A stretch of 64,000 bases of DNA from JADLHS01 sp964539515 (GTDB lineage Bacteria; Verrucomicrobiota; Verrucomicrobiia; Limisphaerales; JADLHS01). Below the pieces are notes generated by a model. It ran no database searches. It was not told the DNA's origin and saw nothing but the letters and a program-made list of their open reading frames with translations. A program made the translations under genes and the position numbers. This document shows positions 62,925 to 64,000 of the stretch, piece by piece (within the stretch, counting starts at the first letter, position 1; each line of letters begins with the position of its first letter). The stretch spans positions 17,966 through 81,965 of the forward strand of contig CAZIJO010000005.1 in the NCBI GenBank assembly GCA_964539515.1, written 5' to 3'.

Positions 62925-63845
62925 CTACTTCGACAGCGTTAGCATCACCACGCCGGTCACGGCGATGGCGCCGCCGAGCAGCGAGCGACCGGTGATTTTT
63001 TCGCCTTCAAAAATCCGCGCCAGCGGCATCACCGTCAGGGGTGTGAGCGCGACAATGGACATCACGATGCCGGTGGGGGTGGTTTCCAGCGCCCATTGCA
63101 GACAACTGACGCCGAGCGTCTGCCCGGCGAGACTGTTCATCACCACCCACGGCCAGATGCGCCGCCATTTGTCGCGCGTGGCCGGCGGGAAAGCCGGTTC
63201 GCTGGTGTCACTGGGCAGGCGGAGGAACTGGCGCTTGGTGATCAGCAGAATAAGCGCGGCGATGAGCAGGCCGCCGAGGATGCGCTGGAACGCCGCGGTG
63301 CCGCCGTCAAGGGTTTCCTGATTCGCATGAGTGACCGCGTAGGCTTTGCGACTGAACACCACGCCAAGGGCATTGCCCAAAGCACCGATTAATGCAAACA
63401 GGCCGCCGGCGAGCAGTTGCGGGCGCGGAATCGTGAGGTGTTCACCCGGCAGCAAGGCCATGGCGACCCCGGCAAGAATGACGAGGACGCCGGTGATTTG
63501 GACCGGGCTGAGCGTGGTGCCAAGCCAGAGCCACTCAATGAGCGCGGCGATGGGGGCGGTGAGGCACTGCATCAGCAGCAACGACAGGCGCGAGCCGAGC
63601 CGGGGCAAGGCTTGAAATAATCCGCCGTCGCCGATGCCAATCCCAATCAGGCCGCTGACAAAGAAAACGGGGAACGCCGCGCCCCCGAGGCCGAGGCCGC
63701 CCGTGAACGCCCAGCCGCCCAGGAATGCGGTTGCCAGCAACAGGCGCCAGAAATTCGCCTCGACCCCGCCGATCAGTTTGGCGGTGCGATGGCCGCTGAT
63801 GACGGAAAGTGAGAAGAGGAGGGTGGACAGGCAGGCCGCGAACAC
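62925..63845 (-). CDS. EamA/DMT-superfamily transporter
   Basis: A 306-residue integral membrane protein with about ten hydrophobic segments in two repeated halves, as in EamA/DMT metabolite exporters (for example GTTLSPVQITGVLVILAGVAMALL in the first half and LEGEKITGRSLLGGAIAVTGVVML-like ending in the second). Substrates of such transporters include amino acids and metabolites, and none can be assigned. It ends at 62925, close to a repeat-rich region. The start (ATG ending 63845) has ACCCCGTGTTCGCGGCCTGC nearby and is plausible. Confidence 0.9.
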   Translation of the reverse strand: MFAACLSTLLFSLSVISGHRTAKLIGGVEANFWRLLLATAFLGGWAFTGGLGLGGAAFPVFFVSGLIGIGIGDGGLFQALPRLGSRLSLLLMQCLTAPIAALIEWLWLGTTLSPVQITGVLVILAGVAMALLPGEHLTIPRPQLLAGGLFALIGALGNALGVVFSRKAYAVTHANQETLDGGTAAFQRILGGLLIAALILLITKRQFLRLPSDTSEPAFPPATRDKWRRIWPWVVMNSLAGQTLGVSCLQWALETTPTGIVMSIVALTPLTVMPLARIFEGEKITGRSLLGGAIAVTGVVMLTLSK

Positions 63846-63900
63846 GGGGTGACGTTACGGAGGGGGAGGCGGTGAGTCGAGAGTTCTCGTCCGAGCGGGC

Positions 63901-63970
63901 GTAGCCGCTGACGTGAGGAGGCGGTATGGCATGTCGGCTGGGGATTCCGCCTCCTCACGTCGGCGGCTAC
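63901..63970. repeat. Intergenic palindromic element D
   Basis: GTAGCCGCTGACGTGAGGAG (from 63901) is an inverted copy of CTCCTCACGTCGGCGGCTAC (ending 63970), with 23 of 24 positions matching including the flanking GCGG/CCGC. It belongs to the same broad family as A-C (GTAGC.GC.GACGTGAG) but with GAGGAGGC in place of GAGTCGGC. It lies just upstream of the transporter start. Confidence 0.75.
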
Positions 63971-64000
63971 AACTCGAGCGCCCGCCACATATACCAGGAA

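Overview
The window looks like a metagenome-assembled scaffold of a Verrucomicrobium (Limisphaerales/Pedosphaerales-like). The evidence is the solitary pseudopilins with an H-x9-DG tail, a PVC-type membrane-bound dehydrogenase with HEAT repeats and a C-terminal heme, many secreted Ig/LamG/NHL proteins sharing a C-terminal module, and A/C-rich leaders without a Shine-Dalgarno site. Base composition is GC-rich throughout. Two 10-N gaps (11445-11454 and 26617-26626) mark scaffold joins.

Region 1 (1-8562) holds a truncated tandem phosphotransferase, a pseudopilin and an overlapping membrane-anchored protein. A CHASE2-PAS hybrid histidine kinase and an NtrC-type sigma-54 activator follow, then a small membrane protein behind a candidate sigma-54 promoter. 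Region 2 (8718-21075) is a same-strand block of exported proteins: an InlB-repeat protein, a 14-motif multiheme cytochrome c, an NHL propeller, a PPC/Ig protein and a FecR-TPR-outer-membrane-barrel protein. Three dyads of the form CTGTTCCG-N4-CGRAA lie about 62-73 bp upstream of -24/-12 elements, before the genes at 8068, 15422 and 17509. I infer that the kinase/activator pair controls this block. Two of its large genes carry an in-frame stop (9471 TAG, 20251 TGA).

Region 3 (21474-36867) is catabolic and accessory: a GH95-like glycosidase with altered catalytic positions, a PqaA-like lipoprotein, two paralogous esterases, a C45 acyltransferase/hydrolase fusion, an SDR oxidoreductase next to a PQQ-propeller protein, two further pseudopilins and small secreted proteins. 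Region 4 (36990-44434) has the remnant of a LuxR-type regulator and a three-gene minus-strand operon: alpha-toroid protein, PVC dehydrogenase, propeller plus six-hairpin protein. Region 5 (44573-52164) is more housekeeping: fmt, an adenylate-kinase-like gene, nnr, a Tat-exported Gfo/Idh/MocA oxidoreductase, an SGNH hydrolase and nadC. Region 6 (52265-64000) carries a propeller histidine kinase overlapping a NarL-type regulator, a truncated beta-helix gene, a giant LamG/Ig surface protein with an exact 327-bp internal duplication, two lipoproteins, a decayed lipoprotein paralog and a DMT transporter.

Imperfect palindromic elements around GTAGC(A/C)GC...GACGTGAG recur in intergenic DNA (44479, 56262, 62495, 62865, 63901). 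A different palindromic element has been absorbed into the PVC dehydrogenase reading frame (41577-41704). No tRNA, rRNA, CRISPR array or transposase was seen.
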